Below are positions 1 to 6,386 of a stretch of 9,643 nucleotides of DNA, piece by piece. The stretch spans positions 1-9,643 of the forward strand of contig JAKAVU010000095.1 of the NCBI GenBank assembly GCA_021817185.1, written 5' to 3'. The stretch comes from a bacterium (GTDB lineage Bacteria > Chloroflexota > Dormibacteria > UBA8260 > Bog-877). Under the pieces are notes generated by a model, which worked only from the letters and a program-made list of their open reading frames with translations, was not told where the DNA came from and did no database searches. The translations under genes and the position numbers were made by a program. Every line of letters begins with the position of its first letter. Positions within the stretch are counted from its first letter, which is position 1.

Positions 1-2
1 TC

Positions 3-158
3 CTCTTTGAGATCTATACAACTCAGTACTCGTTGGCGGAGTCCTTCGAAGAGTATGCGTCAGTCAGCGCGTCGTCCGTGCCGAAGTACGTGCTCGAACT
101 TACTAGCGCGGTCAGCGGGCCTCACGCGGCCTCCTCGCTACAGGAATTGAGCAGATAG
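3..158 (+). CDS. C-terminal fragment of an unidentified protein (5' end outside window)
   Basis: An open frame enters from the left edge and ends at a TAG at 156-158, giving the last 51 residues of a protein (from LFEIYTTQYS to ending SSLQELSR). The other two plus frames close early or read as implausible Arg/Ser/Cys-rich strings, and this frame has ordinary composition, so I read it as a true gene end. The peptide is mildly acidic with no recognisable motif and no membrane segment. I cannot name the family. It lies on the same strand as the KAP NTPase gene, about 240 bases upstream, and a hairpin between them (185-210) suggests separate transcripts. It could still be a functional partner of that NTPase. 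Confidence 0.55.
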   Translation, partial: LFEIYTTQYSLAESFEEYASVSASSVPKYVLELTSAVSGPHAASSLQELSR

Positions 159-184
159 GCGCACAGTGCTACAGGCACGGATAA

Positions 185-210
185 GGCTCCTTAACGACAG
201 CTAAGGGGCT
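185..210 (+). terminator. Hairpin downstream of the left-edge gene
   Basis: GGCTCCTTA (185-193) pairs with TAAGGGGCT (202-210) across an 8-base loop, giving about 9 bp with two G-T pairs. It begins 27 bases after the stop at 158. There is no T-tract afterwards, so if it terminates transcription it is not a classical intrinsic terminator. Non-U-tract hairpins are common in high-GC actinobacteria. Confidence 0.35.
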
Positions 211-323
211 GGGATGACCCCCTCCAAGTAGTCCCCCTGGACTGACCAACGGGGTCCCCTCACATCGGTTGCGTCACCTTCGCCTCCGGTCCGCTGGAAG
301 GCTCTCGTCCACCCTCTAGGGGG

Positions 324-352
324 CACCTCCCGAGGTGAACCTCAGGTAAACT
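324..352 (+). promoter_or_regulatory. Candidate operator and -10 region ahead of the KAP gene
   Basis: Four short arms alternate in orientation: ACCTC (325-329), GAGGT (332-336), ACCTC (339-343) and AGGT (344-347). They make two adjacent small palindromes, the first extendable to CACCTC/GAGGTG. A TAAACT hexamer at 347-352 fits the TANNNT -10 pattern. It would start transcription near 359, leaving a leader of about 38 bases to the ATG at 397. No good -35 hexamer is visible, which would fit an activator-dependent or weak promoter. The repeats would sit in the -35/-10 spacer, a typical repressor position. The functional reading is inference. Confidence 0.3.
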
Positions 353-383
353 GCGTGAACAGACGTGCGCACGTCCAATTCTT

Positions 384-391
384 GAAAGGGG
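384..391 (+). promoter_or_regulatory. Ribosome binding site deciding the KAP start
   Basis: GAAAGGGG, 5 bases before ATG 397, is the only Shine-Dalgarno-like site near the possible starts, and favours 397 over the upstream in-frame GTG at 355. Confidence 0.55.
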
Positions 392-396
392 TCTCG

Positions 397-2652
397 ATGG
401 GTAGCAGTGGCGAAGGAGACGTAATCCGAGCTGATTCGCCCACCCAGAGCGGATACCTGACTGATGCACCCATCGATGACCCGGACGCCGATCAGTTTCG
501 CCGACGGCCCTTTGCCAATCGTATTGCCGACACTATCACTCTTCGCACCGACCCCACGAGCCTCGTAGTTGGTCTGTATGGCCGGTGGGGTGAGGGCAAA
601 ACCACAGCTCTTCACTTCATTGAACGGCGGCTCGGCGAATCCGATAGCGTGATATGTATCCGGTTCAATCCTTGGTTGTACCAAGGTGAATCGCAAATGC
701 TCCTCTCCTTCTTCGAGACACTGGCTGCCGCTATAGATCGAAGCCTGAAGACTCGAAAGCAAGAGATGGGCAAGTGGCTCCGGACCCTTGGTGCGGCGCT
801 CGGTTCCGTCTCCGTTGGAGTTGGTGTAGTCAACGCTTCACCCGGCAAGGCACTCGCACAGCTCGGCAAGAGCCTCTCATCCGTTGACATCCTCGATAAT
901 CGCAAGCGACTAGAGGAGTGCCTCTCCAAGTCGGGCAAGCGCATCGTCATCATGATCGATGATATCGATCGACTTGATGATAACGAGATCGCTACCATGT
1001 TCAAGCTCGTCAAGCTGGCGGCCGACTTTCAACATACGGCATATATCCTTGCTTTCGATCAACAAATCGTTTCTAAGGCGCTTGCCAAGCGGTACGCCGA
1101 CTCCGAGGAATCGGGCAGTAGCTTCCTCGAGAAGATTGTTCAGGTTCCCATCGACTTGCCTCCGGCCGACGTGGAGGTGCTCCAATCCATGACGCTGGGG
1201 GCGGTATCCCGAGTGATCTCCTCCGGCGGCATGGCAATGGTGGAAGCTGACCTCACGCGCTTCTCTAGCGTCTTTCAGCGCTACCTCGCGCCGCACGTCG
1301 GCACCCCTCGGATGGTGAAGCGGATCGCCAACGCGATCGAGTTTGCGGTGCCGCTTGTAGCTGGAGAGGTCAATGTCGTCGACTTCGTGCTCATGGAAGT
1401 GCTTCGAGTGCTGTTTCCCAAGGTCCACAAGAAGATGCCCGCCGCGAAGGATGCCCTTTTGGGGCTGCCGTTTGATTCTCCAGGTAACAACGCGGACGAC
1501 CTAGTTCGTGGCGAACTTGACCCCCTCTTTGAGGGACTCTCTGCTTCTCAAGTCGAGCACGTGCGAGGGTCGCTTCGGGAACTCTTTCCACGCATCGAGC
1601 GCTTGTACACCAACTACCACTACGGACCCGAGTCCCTTCCTGGGTGGCGGGCCTCACAGCGGATCTGCGCACCAGACTACTTCGATCGTTTCTTCTCCTA
1701 TGGCATTCCGGTTGGAGACCTTGCGGATGCCGATCTACGCGGGTTCACCGGTCGCCTAGAAGTGGGGACACGAGAAGACACCGCGCGGGCCCTCGGCACC
1801 CTCTACACGCTCGCAGCGCCGCCTCTCGTGATCCAGAAGCTGCGTCAGCTCGAAACCGCCCTCAACGCTCCAGCTGCACGAGCCCTCGCTGTGGCTTTGG
1901 CCGACACGAGCGCCACCCTTCCAGAGCCTCAACGGGATTTGAGTTCCGGAGTGAGCGGACCCTTTGTTCAGGCTGCGATGCTCACCGCTCAACTATTGCG
2001 CGTCATCCCTTCTTTGGAGCGCGATGCTCTCGTCGGCGAGATTGTCGCGTCGACGCCTTCTCTTCCCTTTGCCTCGGAGGTGCTTCGATGGGCACGTGCC
2101 ATTTCAGGGAAGGAACTGCCCGAGGAGGCGCGGGCTCTGTCTAGTGATCAGCTCGACGATCTTGAGGTAGCACTAGCCGAGCGCGTTGCGCGTGATGCAG
2201 AGGTAGCGCCCTTTCTTGTCAGTATGCCACGCCATGCGGCGAGTCTCTACTACGATTGGCTCCGTGGTGCCGGAAAGGCGCCCGTGCAGCAGCATCTGGT
2301 AGCTGTCTGCTCCGGAAGGCCCCAGAATTGCTTGGCTCTTATGCGGGCTTTCATGCCCACTGCGTGGGATATGCGAACCGGGGCGCCTATAACGTCTCTC
2401 TCCGTCGCTCCGTTCATCGAACGGCAGGTCTACGACTCAATCGCCGCGTTGATCGACCCCGAAGTACTCATCGATCTCTTAGCGGACCTCTATCCCAGCA
2501 TGAGGACCGCCGACCTCCCCCCAGATACCTCGGGCCTCAGCGAGGTAGAACAGGCGGCTCTTCGCTTCGCGCAGATTTACAGACTCGCTCAATCAGAAGG
2601 CCCTAGGTCCGCGGGAGCCGATGCCGCGCCTAGCGAAAAGGCGACGGGGTAG
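397..2652 (+). CDS. KAP-family P-loop NTPase, 751 aa
   Basis: Large KAP-type NTPase of the STAND/AAA-like group. Members act as ATP-driven switches, and several bacterial relatives take part in phage exclusion or defence (PifA, QatA). The Walker A motif GRWGEGKTT is at residues 62-70. A conserved NPW follows it, and Walker B IVIMIDDIDRLD is at about 183-194, with the DDID signature. Between the Walker motifs, about residues 124-160 form a Gly/Val-rich stretch where many KAP proteins carry membrane helices; here it is only weakly hydrophobic, so membrane attachment is doubtful. The C-terminal half is helical, with the pattern common in bacterial KAP proteins (YYDWLRG, PTAWDM, QVYDSIAALIDP). 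I chose ATG 397 because GAAAGGGG sits 5 bases upstream. A GTG at 355 would add 14 residues but lacks such a site. The gene is monocistronic as seen and convergent with the abi group. Family is firm; the defence role is inference. Confidence 0.88.
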   Translation: MGSSGEGDVIRADSPTQSGYLTDAPIDDPDADQFRRRPFANRIADTITLRTDPTSLVVGLYGRWGEGKTTALHFIERRLGESDSVICIRFNPWLYQGESQMLLSFFETLAAAIDRSLKTRKQEMGKWLRTLGAALGSVSVGVGVVNASPGKALAQLGKSLSSVDILDNRKRLEECLSKSGKRIVIMIDDIDRLDDNEIATMFKLVKLAADFQHTAYILAFDQQIVSKALAKRYADSEESGSSFLEKIVQVPIDLPPADVEVLQSMTLGAVSRVISSGGMAMVEADLTRFSSVFQRYLAPHVGTPRMVKRIANAIEFAVPLVAGEVNVVDFVLMEVLRVLFPKVHKKMPAAKDALLGLPFDSPGNNADDLVRGELDPLFEGLSASQVEHVRGSLRELFPRIERLYTNYHYGPESLPGWRASQRICAPDYFDRFFSYGIPVGDLADADLRGFTGRLEVGTREDTARALGTLYTLAAPPLVIQKLRQLETALNAPAARALAVALADTSATLPEPQRDLSSGVSGPFVQAAMLTAQLLRVIPSLERDALVGEIVASTPSLPFASEVLRWARAISGKELPEEARALSSDQLDDLEVALAERVARDAEVAPFLVSMPRHAASLYYDWLRGAGKAPVQQHLVAVCSGRPQNCLALMRAFMPTAWDMRTGAPITSLSVAPFIERQVYDSIAALIDPEVLIDLLADLYPSMRTADLPPDTSGLSEVEQAALRFAQIYRLAQSEGPRSAGADAAPSEKATG

Positions 2653-2882
2653 TTCCGGGGAACCTGATGGCAAGTCGACCCCGCTCGGGGAGGGAAGTTG
2701 GCGGCCGCTCCCGATGTCCCGACAGGCTCGTAGTGGTCGTTCGGAGTCTGTCCGACGAGGCATCGACCGCTGACCCTCCCCCTAATTGTTAACCAGTCGA
2801 GCACGCGAGTCGCAGAGGTCCTCCCTCAATGACCGCGCTTGTACCATCTTGTTGTGTCACGTCTCCGGCCACCACTGGCACC
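2653..2882. other. Intergenic region between convergent genes
   Basis: This stretch separates the stop of the KAP gene (+) from the stop of orfC (-). No convincing ORF was found. The only small fold seen is CCCC-GCTC-GGGG at 2679-2690, too short to call a terminator and without a T-run on either strand. Confidence 0.5.
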
Positions 2883-3248
2883 CTAGAGGCCGATGTGGGG
2901 TGGCTCGATAACCATCGGCGAGAAGTGGTACACATGCATATTTCCGTGAATTCTAACACAGCGCTGCTTCTCGACCAACTTCAGGAGTACTTCCTCGGAG
3001 ACTGAGACTCCCTGAGCCCTCCATGTGTCCAAGTAGTGGTGGAGGACGACTCCAAGGGATCCGTGAGTGGGATCCTGGTGCGGGATAGCGCACTTGGCCC
3101 TTACTAGCTTGGCGATGTCGACTAGCGGTCCTTGGGGGTACTTTCCTGGGACTTCACTAGACTGGATGCCACACGCTTCGATGTCCTCAACGTATAGGTG
3201 AAGACCGAGTATTGACTCAATTTGTTCGATGGTGATGAAGTCATGCAC
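2883..3248 (-). CDS. orfC: unrecognised 121-aa protein, last gene of the abi run
   Basis: A small soluble protein starting at GTG 3248 and ending at TAG 2883. The start is supported by GGAG (3259-3256) seven bases upstream. It is roughly neutral, His-rich in the second half (VVLHHYLDTW, RIHGNMHVYHFSP) and has no signal peptide or membrane segment. I do not recognise a family. It follows orfB by 36 bases on the same strand, so the two are probably co-transcribed with the abi gene upstream. The paired His and Asp residues could bind metal or be catalytic, but no known nuclease or toxin motif is clear. Real coding is likely from codon use and the ribosome site. Function unknown. Confidence 0.65.
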   Translation of the reverse strand: MHDFITIEQIESILGLHLYVEDIEACGIQSSEVPGKYPQGPLVDIAKLVRAKCAIPHQDPTHGSLGVVLHHYLDTWRAQGVSVSEEVLLKLVEKQRCVRIHGNMHVYHFSPMVIEPPHIGL

Positions 3249-3284
3249 GGCCCTACTCCAAAGTGAATCGGTTTGACGAATGCT

Positions 3285-3716
3285 CTATGCCGTGGCCTGG
3301 CCACTTGTCAGTGTTTCTTCCCATGCATGAATGGCGGTATGACAAGCCTCAATCTTGGCTTGTAGTCGGCAGAAGTGATCTGGATCGCGAAGATAGGCGA
3401 ACAAGAGTATGGCAGAGTTCGAGATGCCACCATCCAGGAACTGGGCAAGTTGCATTGCTGACGCGTAGGCTCTCTTCTGCGCGGGGTCCGTCATCGGGGG
3501 GTCTGGCAGCGCAAAGTCGAAACCCCCTTCCGGGCATTGTTTCCATTCACCCAGTGTGTCCAAGGTGAGGGGATGTGCGCGCAGAATCTGTGCGGATAGA
3601 GCCGCCAGCTCGCGCGTCAGACGCACAGTCTCATCGAGCCAGGCGAAGACCGGGGGGTCGAGATGAGGCTCGAGTTTCCAGGGCTCAAGTTGTCTCACCT
3701 TATCGTGATCGATCAT
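3285..3716 (-). CDS. orfB: unrecognised 143-aa helical protein
   Basis: Starts at ATG 3716 with no strong ribosome site; a GTG six codons later is an alternative. The protein looks largely helical and soluble. An N-terminal helix pair (residues about 20-50, WLDETVRLTRELAAL) is followed by a proline-rich linker (PDPPMTDPAQ) and then two further helices rich in Ala, Leu and Gln, with no membrane segment. No catalytic motif or known family was recognised. It sits 115 bases after the abi stop and 36 bases before orfC, all on one strand. Codon choices look genuine, with many C/G-ending codons and no rare clusters. A regulatory or partner role for the Abi protein is possible but is inference from position only. 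Confidence 0.65.
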   Translation of the reverse strand: MIDHDKVRQLEPWKLEPHLDPPVFAWLDETVRLTRELAALSAQILRAHPLTLDTLGEWKQCPEGGFDFALPDPPMTDPAQKRAYASAMQLAQFLDGGISNSAILLFAYLRDPDHFCRLQAKIEACHTAIHAWEETLTSGQATA

Positions 3717-3831
3717 AACGCCGATATGGAATCACACCTGTCCCGACCTGTCAAATGCGTGTCGCGTAAGATGGGACGGCGCACTGATTACAGAGAAGGC
3801 CGATCAGGCTGGTCCCGGCCCGGAAGTGCCG

Positions 3832-4659
3832 TCAATCTTGGCGCCTGCCGACCGTGCGATCCAGGGTGGCCAAGACGAAGTCCGCGACGCTGCAAGCCTC
3901 GCGGACGACCAGCCTCGCCATTTCGTTTGACACCGTTGAGGGGAGGATACGTCCGTGGCCCGTGCCTTGTAATCCACGAAGTTCATTGACTTGCTCCACG
4001 ATTGTCCATGCGCTCTGAGCGATCTTGCGAGCCTGCGCCCCGCCGGGCGCACCCGGGTCCATTTGTTGAGGCAGGATTCCCAGCCGATCGCGAGTGTGGT
4101 GCCAGATCTCGTCGAAGCTGGCTCCCGACCGGAGGGGCCAGCCAAGTTCAGCGAGGACGAATTTGCCAACCGCCTCGAGCAGATCCTTTGCCGTGCCAAC
4201 TTCCAGGGCAGGGTCGCCGTCAGCTCTACGAAGGCGCCGAAGTTGCTCATCCAATGCCGGGCGTCCACCTGTCTGCAGATCAGGGGCTGCGATCGAGGTC
4301 AGCTCCCCTTCCGACGAGAGGATGAAGCCAGCCCGTCGGAGGGCATCCTGAAGGGCGTGAACAGGACGAATGTCGAAGCTGTCACCTAAGCTGGAGAAGC
4401 AACCTTCTGCACGCATAACGGCCAGTAGTCCGTCGATGAGTGCCCGTGATTTGGCCGGGCGTCGTACTGCCGCGGTGACCACAGTCATGACCCGTTGCTC
4501 CTTGTTGGGCTTTTGGGTAGTCGGGTCATATGGGGCAACCTCTCCGTAGCCGGCAGCGTCAAAGACAGAGGTCAGTTGTGCGTGGCGTGGGCCTTTCCCA
4601 CCGAAGAAGAAGCTAGCCAATGCCGTCGCGATCTCGGCGCTGACGGGATAGTCGCCCAT
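3832..4659 (-). CDS. Abortive-infection family protein with Abi_C-type C-terminus, 275 aa
   Basis: The C-terminal part carries the signature of the abortive infection C-terminal family (Abi_C): LRGLQGTGHGR at residues 227-237 followed by an Ala/Val-rich helix (ARLVVREACSVADFVLATLDR). The pattern 'LRN..G.gHGR' plus this helix is typical of that domain. The N-terminal part (about 1-90) has FFFGGKGPRHAQL and a PNKEQRV segment, which I believe recurs at the front of actinobacterial members; this is from memory. Abi proteins of this type are thought to stop phage growth through host shutdown, but the biochemical activity is not evident here. The start ATG 4659 has GGAGG nine bases upstream. The promoter is unclear: a TATCCT -10-like hexamer lies at 4707-4702, in or beside the transposase relic. 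It probably leads a run with orfB and orfC. The family call is good; activity is unknown. Confidence 0.8.
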   Translation of the reverse strand: MGDYPVSAEIATALASFFFGGKGPRHAQLTSVFDAAGYGEVAPYDPTTQKPNKEQRVMTVVTAAVRRPAKSRALIDGLLAVMRAEGCFSSLGDSFDIRPVHALQDALRRAGFILSSEGELTSIAAPDLQTGGRPALDEQLRRLRRADGDPALEVGTAKDLLEAVGKFVLAELGWPLRSGASFDEIWHHTRDRLGILPQQMDPGAPGGAQARKIAQSAWTIVEQVNELRGLQGTGHGRILPSTVSNEMARLVVREACSVADFVLATLDRTVGRRQD

Positions 4660-4707
4660 CGTTCCCCACCTCCACGTGGGCCACCAGGATGTAGCTGCCC
4701 TAGGATA

Positions 4708-5012
4708 ACGTCGTTGACCTGGTCCTCCACCCGGGCATTGCGCCGGTGGCGGGCCTTTGGGTGGGTCATGTCAGGATCTTGGTAGTTGGTGATCGGCGCC
4801 TGGTGGCGCAGGCCGTGGAGATCGAAGAGGTTGCTGTTGGCTCCAGGGCGGGGCTGTTCCCGGCGCACCAGGACTCTAGACCCCTCTGGCCATTTGGCGA
4901 GGTCAAGCAGAGAGGTGATCTCCGTCGCCACCTCCATCTCGTTGGTAAGGGCGGCGACCCGACTTATACCCCGCGAGTCCGCACCCCGTAACGGTCGCGA
5001 GTAGGCCAACGT
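4708..5012 (-). pseudogene. IS1380-family transposase remnant
   Basis: On the minus strand an open frame contains the characteristic late portion of IS1380 transposases: EITSLLDLAKWPEG, then RVLVRREQPRPGA, and then RHRRNARVEDQ. These match the family pattern in which a 'LLDL..WP.G.R.IVR.E..HPGAQ' block is followed by 'HRR.ARVEDRI'. IS1380 transposases run about 450 residues. Only about 100 are visible, with nothing of the catalytic N-terminal half. Homology stops abruptly after RVEDQVND (about 4710), where the family normally continues with a conserved Arg/Lys-rich block. The opposite end fades near 4970-5010. Both ends are truncated, so it cannot encode an active enzyme. It abuts the abi gene and overlaps the lipoprotein promoter region. 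Confidence 0.75.
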
Positions 5013-5013
5013 T
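4988..5013 (+). promoter_or_regulatory. Candidate ECF-type promoter for the lipoprotein gene
   Basis: GTAAC (4988-4992) and CGTT (5010-5013) are 17 bases apart, the same layout as the sigma promoter found at 8117-8092 on the other strand, with one mismatch in the -35 element (GTAAC instead of GGAAC). The start point would fall within a few bases of the GTG at 5023, implying a leaderless message. This fits the absence of a ribosome site there. Inference from pattern only. Confidence 0.3.
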
Positions 5014-5022
5014 TGTCTGCAC

Positions 5023-6108
5023 GTGACGAAGCCGATCGACCGGCCCCAAGGCGGAAGCGGATTCTTCGTCCCCTGGCCACGAGCGGTCACCTTGATCGGA
5101 CTTGGGCTGATGACTGTTCTGGCTGGGTGCGGCGGGGCCGTCTCTCCCGATTCAGGTAATCAGATGGTGGCCAGCGCGGTCCCCTGGTCCGCCCTGAAGC
5201 CTTCGCCCGGCACCGCCCCGACCCCTCTGCCAGTACCTGCGGGGACAGCCGACTGCACGTCTGCCGACTTGGCGGCAAGATTCACCGGTGGCGAGGGCTT
5301 GACCGACGGCCAGTTCACGGGTGGCTTCGTCTTTTCGGACCGGTCCACTGTCCCCTGCCAGGTCCGCGGGACGCCAACGATTCAGCTCCGCACCGCCGAT
5401 GGCGCGCCGATCACAGTGCAGCCTGGCCCCGACCTTCTGGGCAACCCACCCTCAAGCGCTGTCTTGTTGATGCCGGGGCAAGCGACGAACTCTTCTGGTC
5501 CGGCGTTGCCCGGACGGGCCTGGCTGGTTCTGACATGGCCGACGCTCGACTCCGCCACCGGTGGCACGACCTGCGTGCCGACGCCAGCGGCAGCCAGCTC
5601 CGTCGCCTTCAACGTACCCGATGCTGGTGGTCAGGTGACGGTGGCCCTGCCCAGCCCCGGAACGCTCCATCCTGCGCCCATCGCCCCATGCGACGGGATC
5701 CTGGGAGTCAGCCCCTTCCAGGCCATCACCCCCAACCCGACTCAGCCACTGCTGGCTGCCCGGATCAATGCTCCGGGCACGGTGGTCGCCGGCCACTCGC
5801 TTCGCTACCAGGTTGTGCTGACCAACCGCTCAACGGCCGCAGTCGACTTTGCCAGGACCTGCGCCGCTTACACCGAGAGCCTAGCCGGCGGGTCCGGAGT
5901 GGCGCCGATCCTCAAGGTGGTCGAGCAGTTCCAGCTCAACTGTGCTGCAGCAGGGAAGCTCCGGCCTGGACACAGCATCATCTTCGCCATGGATCTTGCT
6001 ACTCCCGCAACGGCACCGCATGTCCTTGCGTATCTGGACTGGGGGCTGATCCCCGGGAGTGGGTTCGAGGTGAGGGGCCCAGTGGTGGCCCGGGTCAAGA
6101 TCACGTAG
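5023..6108 (+). CDS. Secreted lipoprotein with DUF4232-like domain, 361 aa
   Basis: Extracytoplasmic lipoprotein of unknown substrate. The N-terminus has a basic start, a hydrophobic core (AVTLIGLGLMTV) and the lipobox LAGC with the lipidated Cys at residue 36, so it should be anchored to the outer face of the membrane. After a Pro/Ser/Thr-rich linker (about 37-75), the segment from ADCTSADLAARF to CQVRGTPTIQL has the two-cysteine layout and 'C.v.G.P.i.l' pattern of DUF4232 domains of actinobacterial lipoproteins. A second beta-rich half (about 240-361) contains RYQVVLTNRST, again like the 'v.LtN.s' strands of such domains. GTG 5023 has no clear ribosome site. The ATG at 5110 would cut the signal peptide. 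A leaderless start is plausible given the upstream promoter-like pair. It is convergent with the anti-sigma gene. Family call moderate; lipoprotein call strong. Confidence 0.8.
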   Translation: MTKPIDRPQGGSGFFVPWPRAVTLIGLGLMTVLAGCGGAVSPDSGNQMVASAVPWSALKPSPGTAPTPLPVPAGTADCTSADLAARFTGGEGLTDGQFTGGFVFSDRSTVPCQVRGTPTIQLRTADGAPITVQPGPDLLGNPPSSAVLLMPGQATNSSGPALPGRAWLVLTWPTLDSATGGTTCVPTPAAASSVAFNVPDAGGQVTVALPSPGTLHPAPIAPCDGILGVSPFQAITPNPTQPLLAARINAPGTVVAGHSLRYQVVLTNRSTAAVDFARTCAAYTESLAGGSGVAPILKVVEQFQLNCAAAGKLRPGHSIIFAMDLATPATAPHVLAYLDWGLIPGSGFEVRGPVVARVKIT

Positions 6109-6370
6109 CAGGCCCGGTTCGCAATCCGACGTTCTGGATGAGGTCTCGCCAGAGTCCGCCCCCACGCTGTCCAACAGCAGTTCTCACGCGTGCAGCACCG
6201 CTCGGTGACCCCGCGAGGGCGACTTCGCGATCCTCTCCAACGCCGCCTGCTCTTCCCTGATCACTCGCAAAGGTTCCGCCGCTGGCATTATCTTCATACG
6301 GCCACCATGTGGGCTTCACCCACTTGCCCGCGGGGCCACTGGGCTGCGTCAGAGTCCCCCGGCACTCGCA
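6109..6370. other. Intergenic region between lipoprotein and anti-sigma genes
   Basis: The gap between two convergent genes. No supported ORF was found. The only clear structure is the hairpin at 6369-6386 at the anti-sigma end. Confidence 0.5.
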
Positions 6371-6386
6371 TCACGGTACAGTGATG
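6369..6386 (-). terminator. Hairpin at the end of the anti-sigma gene
   Basis: CATCAC (6369-6374) and GTGATG (6381-6386) are perfect inverted copies around a 6-base loop, overlapping the stop codon at 6373-6371. There is no T-tract, so a terminator role is uncertain. It could serve both converging transcripts. Confidence 0.3.

Noticed and set aside
355..396. GTG 355 as start of the KAP protein
   Set aside because: No ribosome site, and it would lie upstream of the predicted transcription start; ATG 397 has GAAAGGGG.
316..762. 148-residue minus-strand open frame over the start of the KAP gene
   Set aside because: It is antisense to a well-supported Walker A region, has no ribosome site and its protein shows no family features.
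2679..2690. CCCC/GGGG inverted repeat after the KAP gene as terminator
   Set aside because: Only 4 bp with a 4-base loop and no T-run.
3991..4389. Plus-strand open frame of 132 codons over the abi gene
   Set aside because: It is antisense to the Abi_C signature and reads as a Cys/Arg-rich low-quality protein.
4702..4707. TATCCT as -10 of an abi promoter
   Set aside because: No matching -35 at 16-18 bases and the hexamer is short enough to occur by chance; kept only as a remark under the gene.
5535..6260. 241-codon plus-strand open frame within the lipoprotein gene and beyond
   Set aside because: Arg/Pro/His-rich translation typical of an out-of-frame read in high-GC DNA; the overlapping frame has a signal peptide and lipobox.
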